A stretch of 64,000 nucleotides of DNA. Source: Ignavibacterium sp. (GTDB taxonomy: Bacteria; Bacteroidota; Ignavibacteria; Ignavibacteriales; Ignavibacteriaceae). The DNA is taken from contig JAVSMP010000001.1 of NCBI GenBank assembly GCA_032027145.1, positions 1,640,903 through 1,704,902 of the forward strand, in the 5' to 3' direction. A program made the translations under genes and the position numbers. This document shows positions 17,262 to 25,694 of this stretch, in pieces. The notes beneath the pieces were generated by a model. It was not told the DNA's origin. It searched no databases and saw only the letters and a program-made list of their open reading frames with translations. Numbering within the stretch: the stretch's first letter is position 1; every line of letters starts with the position of its first letter.

Positions 17262-19130
17262 ATGTTTAAGAAAATTGGTTTTCGTTTAATCTTTGCTGTT
17301 GCTTTTACTTCATTAGTAATAATCGGGGTGTTTGCTTTTTTTAATGTTCAAACTCAAAGCAACAACTTAACTGCAGAAGTTGAACGGCATGCAAATCAGT
17401 TAAGTGAAACAGTTGTATCTAGTACAAGGGTTGATATGATGCTCAATCAAAGAGACAGGATACAGCAGATTATCAGTTCAATCGGGGCACAACCGCATAT
17501 CAGGGATGTAAGGATACTGAATAAGATTGGTGAAATAATCTATTCATCTGATCAAAACAGTATAAATAAAATGGTTGATAAAAATGCTGAAAGCTGTTAT
17601 GCATGTCATGCAGAAGATAAACCACTTGAGCAAATCTCGATTACTGAGCGGACAAGGATATTTAAACTAAATCCTGATTCGGCAAGAATAATTGGGATCA
17701 TAACTCCTATCTATAACGAAACATCCTGCTGGACGGCTGAATGTCATGCGCATCCAAGTGATCAGAAGGTGCTGGGCGTTCTGGATATATCAATCTCTTT
17801 GGCAGAGGTTGATAAAGAAATTTTAAGATCAAAAATTGAAATAGTAATATTTGCTTTTGCTGCCGTTTTAATTGTGGGTTTAATTATTGGTTTATTTGTT
17901 AAAAGATGGGTTTCAAATCCGGTTAATGATCTTTTAAGTGCAACACAACAAATAAGCGCAGGTAATTTGAATTACGCAATTAAAGAAATCAGCAGCGATG
18001 AAATTGGTAAGCTTGCTTCTTCTTTCAATAATATGACAAAAAAATTAGCTGAAGCACGTTTACAATTATTTCAATCGGATAAAATGGCATCTTTGGGCAG
18101 ATTAGCTGCAGGTGTTGCACACGAAATAAATAATCCTTTAACAGGTGTACTTACTTACAGCAGTTTTTTGCTTAAAAGGACTAAAGATAATCCTGAATTT
18201 CAGGAAGATCTTAAAGTGATCGTAAGAGAAACAATCAGAAGCAGAGAGATTGTTAAAAGCCTTTTAGATTTTGCTAGACAGTCAGTACCAAAAAAGAATC
18301 CGGCTGATTTGAACGATGTTGTTGATAAAGCGATTTCAGTTGTTGAAAATCAATTATCAATCAAAAAAATAAAAGTAGAAAAAAAGTTAGAAGCAGATAT
18401 TCCTAAAATAACTATTGATTCAAATCAGATGGAGCAGGTATTTATCAACTTGTTTGTAAATGCCGCCGATGCTATGGAAAAGAGCGGAGGAATAATTACA
18501 GTTGCAACACAATTAATTTCTTTGGCACCTTTCGGTACAACTCAGATAAAAAAAGCAGCCTGCAGAAAAAGACATAATCTGATAGATAATGAATTTAAGA
18601 TTGGTGGGTTACCGGCAATCAAAGTAAAAGTTGTTTCTGATAATAATGAAGGAATAGTCCATATTGATCCGGTTTACGGAAAGCATTACAATAATTATAA
18701 CGTTGGGTTTAAAATAAATAAAAATGCAAAGTTTGTTTGTCCGGAATGCAGCGTTTCACTGGTGCAGGAAGATAAGTTATGTCCTAAATGCGGGGCACCT
18801 ATACTTGTATTTGATTTAGGACCCGAAGGTATTTATGAAGTTTGCTCTTCTGAAAACAGTGATTGGGAAAAATGGGATTATATTGAATCAGCCGGAACAC
18901 AGGAATATGTTGAAATAAAAGTTTCAGATTCCGGATGTGGAATCAGCAATGAAGACCTTCACAAAATCTTTGATCCTTTCTTTTCAACAAAAGGACAAAA
19001 GGGAAACGGACTCGGGCTTGCTGTAATCTGGGGTATTGTTGATAATCATAACGGAACAATTTCTGTGGATAGTGAAATAGGAAAAGGTACAACATTTAAA
19101 ATCAGGCTGCCTTTAACTCAACAAAGATGA
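17262..19130 (+). CDS. Heme-motif sensor histidine kinase with zinc ribbon inside the ATPase domain (HK2)
   Basis: Membrane kinase of 622 residues. Two transmembrane helices (about 9-28 and 193-213) enclose a periplasmic sensor with CYACH (112-116) and a CX4CH variant CWTAECH (156-162), the same arrangement as HK1. HAMP, the H-box (VAHEINNPLTG, His287) and a HATPase domain follow. Between the N-box (VNAADAMEKSGG, about 400-410) and the G-box (DSGCGIS, about 556) lies an extra segment of roughly 130 residues. It carries a CxxxH pair (C434, H438) and a four-Cys zinc ribbon (C493, C496, C507, C510). The insert may sense metal or redox state or bind a partner. The receiver/H-like gene starts 4 bases after the stop and probably encodes its partner. 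Confidence 0.92.
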   Translation: MFKKIGFRLIFAVAFTSLVIIGVFAFFNVQTQSNNLTAEVERHANQLSETVVSSTRVDMMLNQRDRIQQIISSIGAQPHIRDVRILNKIGEIIYSSDQNSINKMVDKNAESCYACHAEDKPLEQISITERTRIFKLNPDSARIIGIITPIYNETSCWTAECHAHPSDQKVLGVLDISISLAEVDKEILRSKIEIVIFAFAAVLIVGLIIGLFVKRWVSNPVNDLLSATQQISAGNLNYAIKEISSDEIGKLASSFNNMTKKLAEARLQLFQSDKMASLGRLAAGVAHEINNPLTGVLTYSSFLLKRTKDNPEFQEDLKVIVRETIRSREIVKSLLDFARQSVPKKNPADLNDVVDKAISVVENQLSIKKIKVEKKLEADIPKITIDSNQMEQVFINLFVNAADAMEKSGGIITVATQLISLAPFGTTQIKKAACRKRHNLIDNEFKIGGLPAIKVKVVSDNNEGIVHIDPVYGKHYNNYNVGFKINKNAKFVCPECSVSLVQEDKLCPKCGAPILVFDLGPEGIYEVCSSENSDWEKWDYIESAGTQEYVEIKVSDSGCGISNEDLHKIFDPFFSTKGQKGNGLGLAVIWGIVDNHNGTISVDSEIGKGTTFKIRLPLTQQR

Positions 19131-19134
19131 TTAA

Positions 19135-19941
19135 ATGAATAAAACAGCTGATATATTAATTATAGATGATGAACAGGTTATAATAGATGCTGTATTAAAG
19201 ATTTGTGCGCTTGAAGATTATTCAGTTGATTTTGCTATTGGTACAAAAACCGGATTGGATAAAATTTCTAAAAACTTTTATCCGGTTATTATTTCTGATA
19301 TAATGATGCCTGATGGCGATGGATTTCAGATACTTGATGCTGTAAATAAATCTAAAAAAGATTCTGTTGTTATAATGACAACAGGATTTTCTACAGTTGA
19401 AAATGCAGTCAATTCACTTTATAAAGGTGCATTGAGTTTTATCCCAAAACCATTTACAGTTGATGAACTGTTAAGTGTTTTGTTCAGGGCAAAGAATTAT
19501 ATAAAAATAATAAGAGAAGAAAAATCTTTTTCGCCGCAGCAAAGGGATAAAGAATTAATTTATGTTACTTGTCCCGCAAAATATCTTCGTCTCGGAAATT
19601 CAACCTGGATAAATCAGGAAAGAGAAGGAAGTGTTTTTATTGGTATATGCGATATCTATATGAAAGCAATTGAATCAGTAAATAATATTGAGATGTTGCA
19701 GCCAGAGGATGAATTAATACAGGGAACTGGCTGTGCATCCTTGACAAGTAATGATGAAAGGATCCACAAAATTCTTGCACCTTTATCAGGAAGAATTATT
19801 GAAGTAAATAATAGTGTTATCAATAATCCATCCTTGCTGGAAAAAGACCCTTACTTCGAAGGCTGGTTATACAGGATAATACCAGCTAATTTGGATTATG
19901 AAATTAGATATTTAATACCTTGTAGTTCAGACAGGTTGTAA
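19135..19941 (+). CDS. Response-regulator receiver fused to a degenerate H-protein-like domain
   Basis: Soluble 268-residue protein. Residues 1-120 are a receiver (IIDDEQ acidic pair, phosphoacceptor Asp55 in IISDIMMPDGDG, Lys in FIPKPF). Residues about 140-245 form an H-protein-like barrel (YLRLGNSTWINQEREGSVFIG, then APLSGRIIEVN and DPYFEGWLYRI). The lipoyl-lysine hairpin is replaced by SNDERIHKI without an equivalent Lys seven residues before the APLSG segment. There is no DNA-binding domain, so phosphorylation by HK2 would act through protein contacts. It lies 4 bases after HK2 and 43 bases before a second, membrane-anchored fusion. Confidence 0.85.
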   Translation: MNKTADILIIDDEQVIIDAVLKICALEDYSVDFAIGTKTGLDKISKNFYPVIISDIMMPDGDGFQILDAVNKSKKDSVVIMTTGFSTVENAVNSLYKGALSFIPKPFTVDELLSVLFRAKNYIKIIREEKSFSPQQRDKELIYVTCPAKYLRLGNSTWINQEREGSVFIGICDIYMKAIESVNNIEMLQPEDELIQGTGCASLTSNDERIHKILAPLSGRIIEVNNSVINNPSLLEKDPYFEGWLYRIIPANLDYEIRYLIPCSSDRL

Positions 19942-19984
19942 TAACAGAAAAAGAAATTAAAATTTATACTTTAGGAGATACATT

Positions 19985-21145
19985 ATGCCACTTTTCATAT
20001 TAGCTATTGTCATTTTTATAATTGCTGATATTTTAATCCGGATGGTAAGCAAAAGAATGACAGAGCAAAAACAGAAAAAAGAACGTGAACAGGTTCTTCA
20101 GGAAAGTTTAAAGCTTGATTTTTCAAGTGAGGCTACAACATTAAAGCGGGCACAAGTTGATAATCCAAAAGCAAGAATACTATGTGTGGATGATGAAGAA
20201 GTAATACTTGGAAGCTTCAGAAAAATACTTGTGCTTGATGGTTATTCTGTTGATACTGTAGAAAACGGTCAGGAAGCACTTGGTTTAATTCAAAAGCATC
20301 ATTATGATTTTGTGTTTACTGATCTTAAAATGCCGATGATGGATGGTGTTGAAGTTTGTAAATCAGTAAAACATCTTCGCCCCGATATTGATGTAATAAT
20401 TATTACCGGCTATGCATCAATCGAAACAGCGGTTGAAACTATGAAATATGGTGCTTTAGATTATGTGGAAAAACCATTTACAGAAGATGAGCTGATTGAG
20501 TTTGTTAGAAAATCATTAATAAAGAGACAGGATAAAATTCAAAAGCAGTTAAAACCCAAAGTGCATATTACTCATTTACCTGCTTCAGATGATTTTATAC
20601 AAGGTGAGTTTTCAATTCCAGGTGGTGTTTTTATTGCAAAAAATCATACCTGGGTTAGTATGAATCAGGAAGGAATTGCAAAAGTGGGTATTGATGATTT
20701 TGCATTAAAATTAATCGGAAAAATTAGCTCATTAGAATTACCAAATTTGGGTATGACCATAAAAGCCGGTCAACCGTTGTTTACGATTAAACAAGGAAAC
20801 CGTACTGTAACATTTAATTCACCGGTTAGCGGAAAGGTTGCTCAGGTAAATACTCTGCTGCAGGATAATCTTGATTCGCTGGATATTACTCCTTATGAAC
20901 GTAATTGGGTATGTGCTCTTGATGCGGAAAATCTTGATAGTGAGATAAAAGAAATGACCATTGGAAAATCAGCCGTGTCTTTCTTTCAGGATGATATTGA
21001 AAAGTTTAAAGTAATGTTTATGGATTTATTAAAATCTGAAAAAAAATCGGATGAGTATCTTGAAGATGGATTGTTTATCGGACAGTTAGCCGACCTTACT
21101 GATGTAAACTGGAATAAAATTATTGCTGAGTTTTTTGTAAGATAA
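19985..21145 (+). CDS. Membrane-anchored receiver/H-protein-like fusion
   Basis: A 386-residue protein. The N-terminal membrane anchor (residues 1-21, buried Asp15) closely resembles the anchors at 12348-13019 and 13054-13314. A receiver follows (about 63-180, phosphoacceptor Asp113 in VFTDLKMPMMDG, Lys in VEKPFT). An H-like barrel spans about 212-320 (AKNHTWVSMNQEGIAKVGIDDFALKLIG, then NSPVSGKVAQVN). The lipoyl-lysine turn is QGNRT, so the site is lost. The tail (YLEDGLFIGQLADL...IIAEFF) looks like a weakened version of the DGG-plus-Leu-helix tail of the leftward H-like proteins. The ribosome-binding site is AGGAG. It probably docks at the membrane complex when phosphorylated; this is inferred. 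Confidence 0.85.
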   Translation: MPLFILAIVIFIIADILIRMVSKRMTEQKQKKEREQVLQESLKLDFSSEATTLKRAQVDNPKARILCVDDEEVILGSFRKILVLDGYSVDTVENGQEALGLIQKHHYDFVFTDLKMPMMDGVEVCKSVKHLRPDIDVIIITGYASIETAVETMKYGALDYVEKPFTEDELIEFVRKSLIKRQDKIQKQLKPKVHITHLPASDDFIQGEFSIPGGVFIAKNHTWVSMNQEGIAKVGIDDFALKLIGKISSLELPNLGMTIKAGQPLFTIKQGNRTVTFNSPVSGKVAQVNTLLQDNLDSLDITPYERNWVCALDAENLDSEIKEMTIGKSAVSFFQDDIEKFKVMFMDLLKSEKKSDEYLEDGLFIGQLADLTDVNWNKIIAEFFVR

Positions 21146-21155
21146 GAATAAAGCA

Positions 21156-21185
21156 GCCTTCGGGGTTTAATATAACCCCGAGGGC
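21156..21185. terminator. Bidirectional terminator at the end of the redox locus
   Basis: GCCTTCGGGGTT / AACCCCGAGGGC forms a 12-bp stem with one mismatch and a 6-base loop. It lies between convergent genes and is flanked by A-rich sequence on one side and T-rich sequence on the other. Confidence 0.85.
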
Positions 21186-21192
21186 TTATAAT

Positions 21193-21627
21193 TTAATTAG
21201 TATTCATCATTTTTCTTTTTATCATTTCTTTTGCTTCAGCTTTGATCTCAATTTTTCCAGCTTGCTTAAAATGTAAAGTAACTTTTCCCTGGTAATTTTT
21301 TGGTATATCTGTTTTTAATTTCATCAGCATTACATGATGAGCACCGGGTTTAAGTTCAAAAATTGATTTTGATGGAATCACGATAAAGCCGACTTCACGC
21401 ATTCCCATCATATCATTGCCTGCATCATAAGTTTCATGAATTTCCACTTTGCCTGCCGGTTCAAACTCAACTTTAAAAAGTGTATCAGCTTTATCAGAAT
21501 TATTTTCAATTTTAAAATATAATCCGGTTGTTTGTCCCTTTGCACTTATTCTCATCCAGGGATCTGTAATTTTTATTTTATCAGATGGATAAGAAAAGAT
21601 TATCAGAAGTGCAATTAATATTTTCAT
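21193..21627 (-). CDS. Periplasmic copper chaperone PCu(A)C
   Basis: Exported copper-binding protein of 144 residues that delivers Cu(I) to the CuA site of cytochrome oxidase, usually with SCO. A short signal peptide (about 1-15) precedes the fold. The Cu ligand pattern of the family is present: His in VEIHETYDAGNDMMGM followed by Met, then HHVMLMKL after LKPGA. Its partner SCO is encoded about 100 bases upstream on the same strand. The C-terminus is Met- and Lys-rich. The gene points to aerobic or microaerobic respiration with a copper oxidase, whose genes are not in this window. Confidence 0.9.
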   Translation of the reverse strand: MKILIALLIIFSYPSDKIKITDPWMRISAKGQTTGLYFKIENNSDKADTLFKVEFEPAGKVEIHETYDAGNDMMGMREVGFIVIPSKSIFELKPGAHHVMLMKLKTDIPKNYQGKVTLHFKQAGKIEIKAEAKEMIKRKMMNTN

Positions 21628-21731
21628 TTATTTTCTCCTTATCTCATTTAAAATTCTTATATGTATTAGATTCTTTGTTAAATAATCATTGATATTAAAA
21701 TATCAGGACATCAAAATAAAACAAAAAAATA

Positions 21732-22337
21732 TCAATCAGCCAAGTATTTAATATCTTCAATAAGCATATTTAAATCTGCAGTACTGCCCTTATAATTGGC
21801 GCGCAATTTTCCATTCTGGTCAATCAAGGAAATTCTATCCGTATGAATTACATTGTAACTAAGTGTTCCATCATCATCGTAAGTTGAATCAGCCGGTATA
21901 GCTACTATATCAAACTTTAACATAACTTCATTTGTATTCTTTTCATCACCAGAAAGAAAAGACCAGGTACTAAATGATAAATCCCTTATCTCTGCATATT
22001 TTTTAAAAATAGATGGAGTATCTCTCTTCGGATCAAAAGAAATTACGACAAACCTTACTCTGTCTTTCACATTATCAGGCAATCGCTGTTCAACCAAACT
22101 CATATTATGAGTTGTCATCGGGCAAATATCAGGACAATGTGTATAGATCATTGTAAACAATGTGATTTTATCTTTTATAATTTCGGGAAACTCAACCTGA
22201 ATACTATCCTGATTGAAAAAAGTATTTTGAGTTCTGAAAATATCCTGCTCCAAAGGAAATCTTTTATCACAACCTGAACAGATAGTTATAAAAGATAACA
22301 GAATAATAATCCAGAATATTTTTGATTGATTTTTCAT
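21732..22337 (-). CDS. SCO1/SenC family copper-delivery lipoprotein
   Basis: Membrane-attached thioredoxin-fold protein of 201 residues that helps assemble the CuA centre of cytochrome c oxidase. The N-terminus is a lipoprotein signal ending at ICSGC (Cys about 23). The copper/redox motif CPDICP follows YTH, and the third ligand His lies in VIHTDRISLID. The FDPKRDTPS segment is also typical of SCO. Length and order fit the family. It lies upstream of the PCuAC gene on the same strand with about 100 bases between, so the two may form one transcript. Confidence 0.93.
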   Translation of the reverse strand: MKNQSKIFWIIILLSFITICSGCDKRFPLEQDIFRTQNTFFNQDSIQVEFPEIIKDKITLFTMIYTHCPDICPMTTHNMSLVEQRLPDNVKDRVRFVVISFDPKRDTPSIFKKYAEIRDLSFSTWSFLSGDEKNTNEVMLKFDIVAIPADSTYDDDGTLSYNVIHTDRISLIDQNGKLRANYKGSTADLNMLIEDIKYLAD

Positions 22338-22507
22338 TTTTTGAAATAATTATTTGAATTGTGTTAACCAACTTATAGAAATAAGTTACCTTAAAAAAGT
22401 GAATTAAATGGTAATGATAAGTTTTAGTTCGTGTAATTAGTGACTAATATTTTGCTGCAAATTATTACTAATTTTAGACCAATTATTTTTAAAAATCAGG
22501 ATGTAAT

Positions 22508-23938
22508 ATGAATGATATGCCGAAAGAGGAATTTCGTAAAGCTGGTCATCAATTAATTGATTGGATTGCTGATTATATGAACGACATTGAAAAATATCCG
22601 GTACTTGCGCAAGTAAAACCTGGTGATATTACAAAACGGATTCCTCACAGTCCGCCCGCTAATGGAGAAAAAATTGAAAAAGTTTTATCCGATATTGATA
22701 AAGTTCTGATAGATGGAATTACTCACTGGAATCATCCGGGATTTATGGCGTACTTTAACACTACATCAAGCGGTCCTGGTATTCTTGCAGAGCTTCTAAC
22801 TGCTGCTTTTAGTTCAAACGGCATGTTGTGGAAAACATCGCCAACAGTAACTGAAATGGAAAAATCTATGATGAACTGGTTCCGTCAAATGGTTGGATTA
22901 CCTGAAAATTATTGGGGAGTTATTTATGACACTGCTTCAACAAGTTCAATGCATGCTATTGCTTCAGCAAGAGAACAACTGAATTTAGCGTTTAGAGAGA
23001 AAGGTGCTGCCGGCAGAAAAGATCTTCCGAAAATAATCCTTTATTGTTCTGAGCAAGCTCATAGCTCGATTGATAAAGGAGCTCTCCTTCTCGGAGTTGG
23101 ATTGGATGGTATCCGTAAAATCCCTGTCAATGAAAAATTTGAAATGATTCCAGAAAAACTTGAAGAAATAATAAATGAAGATATTAAAAAAGGTAATAAA
23201 CCATTTTGTGTAGTTGCAACAGTCGGAACAACATCAACAACAAGTGTTGATCCGGTTGAACAGATTGCAAATATTGCAGAAAAATATAATTTGTGGCTGC
23301 ACGTTGATGCAGCTTATGCAGGCGTAACAGCAATGATACCGGAAATGAAATGGGTATCAAAAAGCTGGGAGCGTGCTGATTCAATCGTAATCAATCCGCA
23401 TAAATGGATGTTTACTCCGCTTGATTTAAGTATTTTATTTACAAGAAAAAAAGAAATATTAAAAAGAGCTTTTAGCCTTGTGCCTGAATATTTGAAAACT
23501 GCACAGGATGGTGAAGTTGATAACTTAATGGATTATGGATTTCAGTTGGGCAGAAGATTCCGCTCTCTTAAGCTTTGGTTTATAATCCGTTACTTCGGAG
23601 TTGAAGGAATTGCCAGCAGATTAAATAATCATATTAAGTGGGCAAAAGAACTTGAAAATAAAATTAATGGAGATAAAGATTTTGAGTTGATTGCACCGGT
23701 TCCGTTTTCGACGGTGTGTTTTAGATATAATCCCGGCAATAAAACTGAAGCTGAATTAAATGTGATTAACGAAAAGCTTTTAGACAGAATAAACTCTTCG
23801 GGAAAAATATTTCTATCCCATACCAAACTTTATGAAAAGTTCGTTATCAGATTAACGATTGGCGGTATAAGACATGAACATAAGCATATTGAAAATGGGT
23901 GGGAATTAATTAAAACAACAGCGCGCCAATTAAAATGA
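22508..23938 (+). CDS. PLP-dependent aromatic-L-amino-acid decarboxylase family protein
   Basis: Cytosolic group II decarboxylase of 476 residues. The PLP-binding lysine is in NPHKWMFTPLD. Other landmarks are HPGFMAYFNTTSSGPGILAELL near the N-terminus, AHSSIDKG, the cofactor-contacting HVDAAYAG, and LKLWFIIRYFG in the C-terminal part. Such enzymes decarboxylate Phe, Tyr, Trp or DOPA to amines, or act as aldehyde synthases in some lineages. The exact substrate cannot be told from sequence. An AGGATG ribosome-binding site lies just before the ATG. It stands alone, 27 bases before marC on the same strand. Confidence 0.92.
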   Translation: MNDMPKEEFRKAGHQLIDWIADYMNDIEKYPVLAQVKPGDITKRIPHSPPANGEKIEKVLSDIDKVLIDGITHWNHPGFMAYFNTTSSGPGILAELLTAAFSSNGMLWKTSPTVTEMEKSMMNWFRQMVGLPENYWGVIYDTASTSSMHAIASAREQLNLAFREKGAAGRKDLPKIILYCSEQAHSSIDKGALLLGVGLDGIRKIPVNEKFEMIPEKLEEIINEDIKKGNKPFCVVATVGTTSTTSVDPVEQIANIAEKYNLWLHVDAAYAGVTAMIPEMKWVSKSWERADSIVINPHKWMFTPLDLSILFTRKKEILKRAFSLVPEYLKTAQDGEVDNLMDYGFQLGRRFRSLKLWFIIRYFGVEGIASRLNNHIKWAKELENKINGDKDFELIAPVPFSTVCFRYNPGNKTEAELNVINEKLLDRINSSGKIFLSHTKLYEKFVIRLTIGGIRHEHKHIENGWELIKTTARQLK

Positions 23939-23965
23939 TTAAACAAATTATTATGGATTAAATAT

Positions 23966-24604
23966 ATGGATTCACTCTTACAATTTTCATTACTTGCATT
24001 TACTTCTCTATTTACAATGATCAATCCATTGGGTGTTATTCCTGTTTATAATACACTAACCGAAGGTATGACATCAAAACAAGCTGCTGCAATAGCATTT
24101 AAAGCTACATCAACTGCACTGATTGTTCTTTTGCTCTTCACATTCGGGGGAAATATGATTTTCAATATTTTCAATATATCTGTTAATGGACTTAAAATTG
24201 TCGGCGGAATTCTGTTTTTCTATTCAGGCTATGATATGTTGAGAGGTAAACTTACACGTATAACTTCTGATAATGAAAAAAATGAAGAAGCTATAAAAAA
24301 TTTTGCAATAGCTCCGCTTGGAATACCGATGATTACTGGTCCGGGAGTTATTACTATTTCTATCGTTTTAATGAATGATGCACCTGACTTTACTCATAAA
24401 TCATTGCTGATTGTATCAATTTTATTTGTTATGGGCATAACACATATTATACTTTTAAGCTCTAGAAGAATTTTAGGTTTTCTTGGAGAAAGCGGCAATA
24501 AAGTACTAACCAGAATAATGGGACTGATTGTTATGGTTATAGCAGTCGAACTGTTCTTCAGAGGATTAAAACCAATTATTCAGGATATTCTGAACATTCA
24601 CTAA
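23966..24604 (+). CDS. MarC family inner-membrane protein
   Basis: Polytopic membrane protein of 212 residues with six predicted helices in two groups of three. The family signature is clear: LFTMINPLGVIPVYNTL near the N-terminus, GLKIVGGILFFYSGYDMLRG in the first half, and IAPLGIPMITGPGVIT in the second half. MarC-type proteins are related to small amino-acid exporters, but their substrates are not established. It follows the decarboxylase by 27 bases and is probably co-transcribed. No role in antibiotic resistance should be inferred from the name. Confidence 0.92.
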   Translation: MDSLLQFSLLAFTSLFTMINPLGVIPVYNTLTEGMTSKQAAAIAFKATSTALIVLLLFTFGGNMIFNIFNISVNGLKIVGGILFFYSGYDMLRGKLTRITSDNEKNEEAIKNFAIAPLGIPMITGPGVITISIVLMNDAPDFTHKSLLIVSILFVMGITHIILLSSRRILGFLGESGNKVLTRIMGLIVMVIAVELFFRGLKPIIQDILNIH

Positions 24605-24675
24605 TATTTTGTAACCATTTTCAGTTATGATCATCTTACTTCAGAAATATTTTAATCTTTTATCAAAGGGAAAAA

Positions 24676-25104
24676 ATGGCAGTTAAAAAAGCATTCGTAA
24701 AACAATTACAAGGAATCACATTTACAGGAAAAACTGATTCAAATCATTGGATAACAATGGATGGACCTGAAAATTTTTATGGCAGCAATGCAGGTATTCG
24801 TCCAAAGGAATTAATTTTACTAAGCCTTGCCGGCTGCACTGGTAGTGATGTAATTGCAATCCTGCAAAAGAAAAAAGTTAAGTTAGATAATCTTGAAATT
24901 AATATTACAGCAGAGCAGCAGGAAACTCATCCTCAGGTTTACACAAAAATACACATCGAATTTTTATTTTATGGAAAAGATATAGCCGAAAAAGATGTTG
25001 AAAGGGCAATAGAGTTATCTCAGAATACTTATTGCAGCGTAACTGCAATGCTTCAGAAATCTGTAGAAATAACTCATAGTTATAAAATCATCAAAAGTGA
25101 ATAG
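24676..25104 (+). CDS. OsmC family peroxidase-like protein
   Basis: Cytosolic 142-residue protein of the OsmC/Ohr superfamily. These proteins reduce organic hydroperoxides by a two-cysteine mechanism, or in some subfamilies have unknown thiol chemistry. The two conserved Cys are present: one in LLSLAGCTGSDVIAIL and one in NTYCSVTAML. The fold-typical PKELILLSLAGC motif leads into the first. It resembles the YhfA-like OsmC subgroup more than Ohr. A ribosome-binding site (AAAGGG) lies 6 bases before the ATG. Confidence 0.9.
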   Translation: MAVKKAFVKQLQGITFTGKTDSNHWITMDGPENFYGSNAGIRPKELILLSLAGCTGSDVIAILQKKKVKLDNLEINITAEQQETHPQVYTKIHIEFLFYGKDIAEKDVERAIELSQNTYCSVTAMLQKSVEITHSYKIIKSE

Positions 25105-25128
25105 AGTTTTACTGAAGTGATTAAGATC

Positions 25129-25206
25129 GGAATGGTGGATTTTGGAATGATGGAAGATCAGATTTTATTCTTATAAAATTCCGTTACTCCAAAATTCCAT
25201 CACTCC
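25129..25206. repeat. Imperfect long inverted repeat made of GGA-rich units
   Basis: Left arm 25129-25155 and right arm 25179-25206 are imperfect reverse complements around a 23-base loop. Both arms share the core ATTTTGGA flanked by (A/G)TGATGGA-type heptads. It lies between convergent genes and could fold into a long hairpin that ends both transcripts, or belong to a dispersed intergenic repeat family. Confidence 0.55.
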
Positions 25207-25232
25207 ATTTCAACAGAACTACATTATTAAAA

Positions 25233-25583
25233 TCAGCTTTTCTGATATAAACCTATTGTATTTCCTTCAGAATCATTAAACAATGCATACCAGCCCATTG
25301 CAGGAATAACTGTTCTGGTTCTTTTAACAGCTCCGCCGTTTTCTTTTGCTTTTTTCAGTATTGATTCAATATCCGGAATGTTGACGTGAAAAATTGTTGA
25401 ATCTCCCTTAATAACTTCATCAACTCTTCTTAATCCTACCATTGTTCCCTTATGATTATTAAAAAGTAAATAATCATGACCGAATGGTCTGAAATCCCAC
25501 CCAAGTACTTTCTGATAAAACTCTTTGGATTTATTTAAATCTGTTGTAGGAATTTCGCAATGTGCGATTAAATGATCTGCCAT
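25233..25583 (-). CDS. VOC (glyoxalase/bleomycin-resistance fold) family protein
   Basis: Small 116-residue protein with two beta-alpha-beta-beta-beta units of the vicinal oxygen chelate fold. Residues around HCEIPTTDLNKSKEFYQKVLGW and FHVNIPDIESILKKAKENGG mark the two halves, and the C-terminus has FNDSEGNTIGLYQ with the conserved Glu/Asn. It resembles the single-domain group whose members bind small metabolites and divalent metal, and no substrate can be assigned. Convergent with the OsmC gene. Signals upstream of the ATG are weak. Confidence 0.88.
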   Translation of the reverse strand: MADHLIAHCEIPTTDLNKSKEFYQKVLGWDFRPFGHDYLLFNNHKGTMVGLRRVDEVIKGDSTIFHVNIPDIESILKKAKENGGAVKRTRTVIPAMGWYALFNDSEGNTIGLYQKS

Positions 25584-25694
25584 ATTTGTCCCTTAATAAT
25601 TTTGAGATTTGTTTGTAAAAAGATAATTCTGCTTAATTATTATTACAAATTATTTGAAGCAATTATTTAATAAGTGTTTAAAAGATTTATTTGT

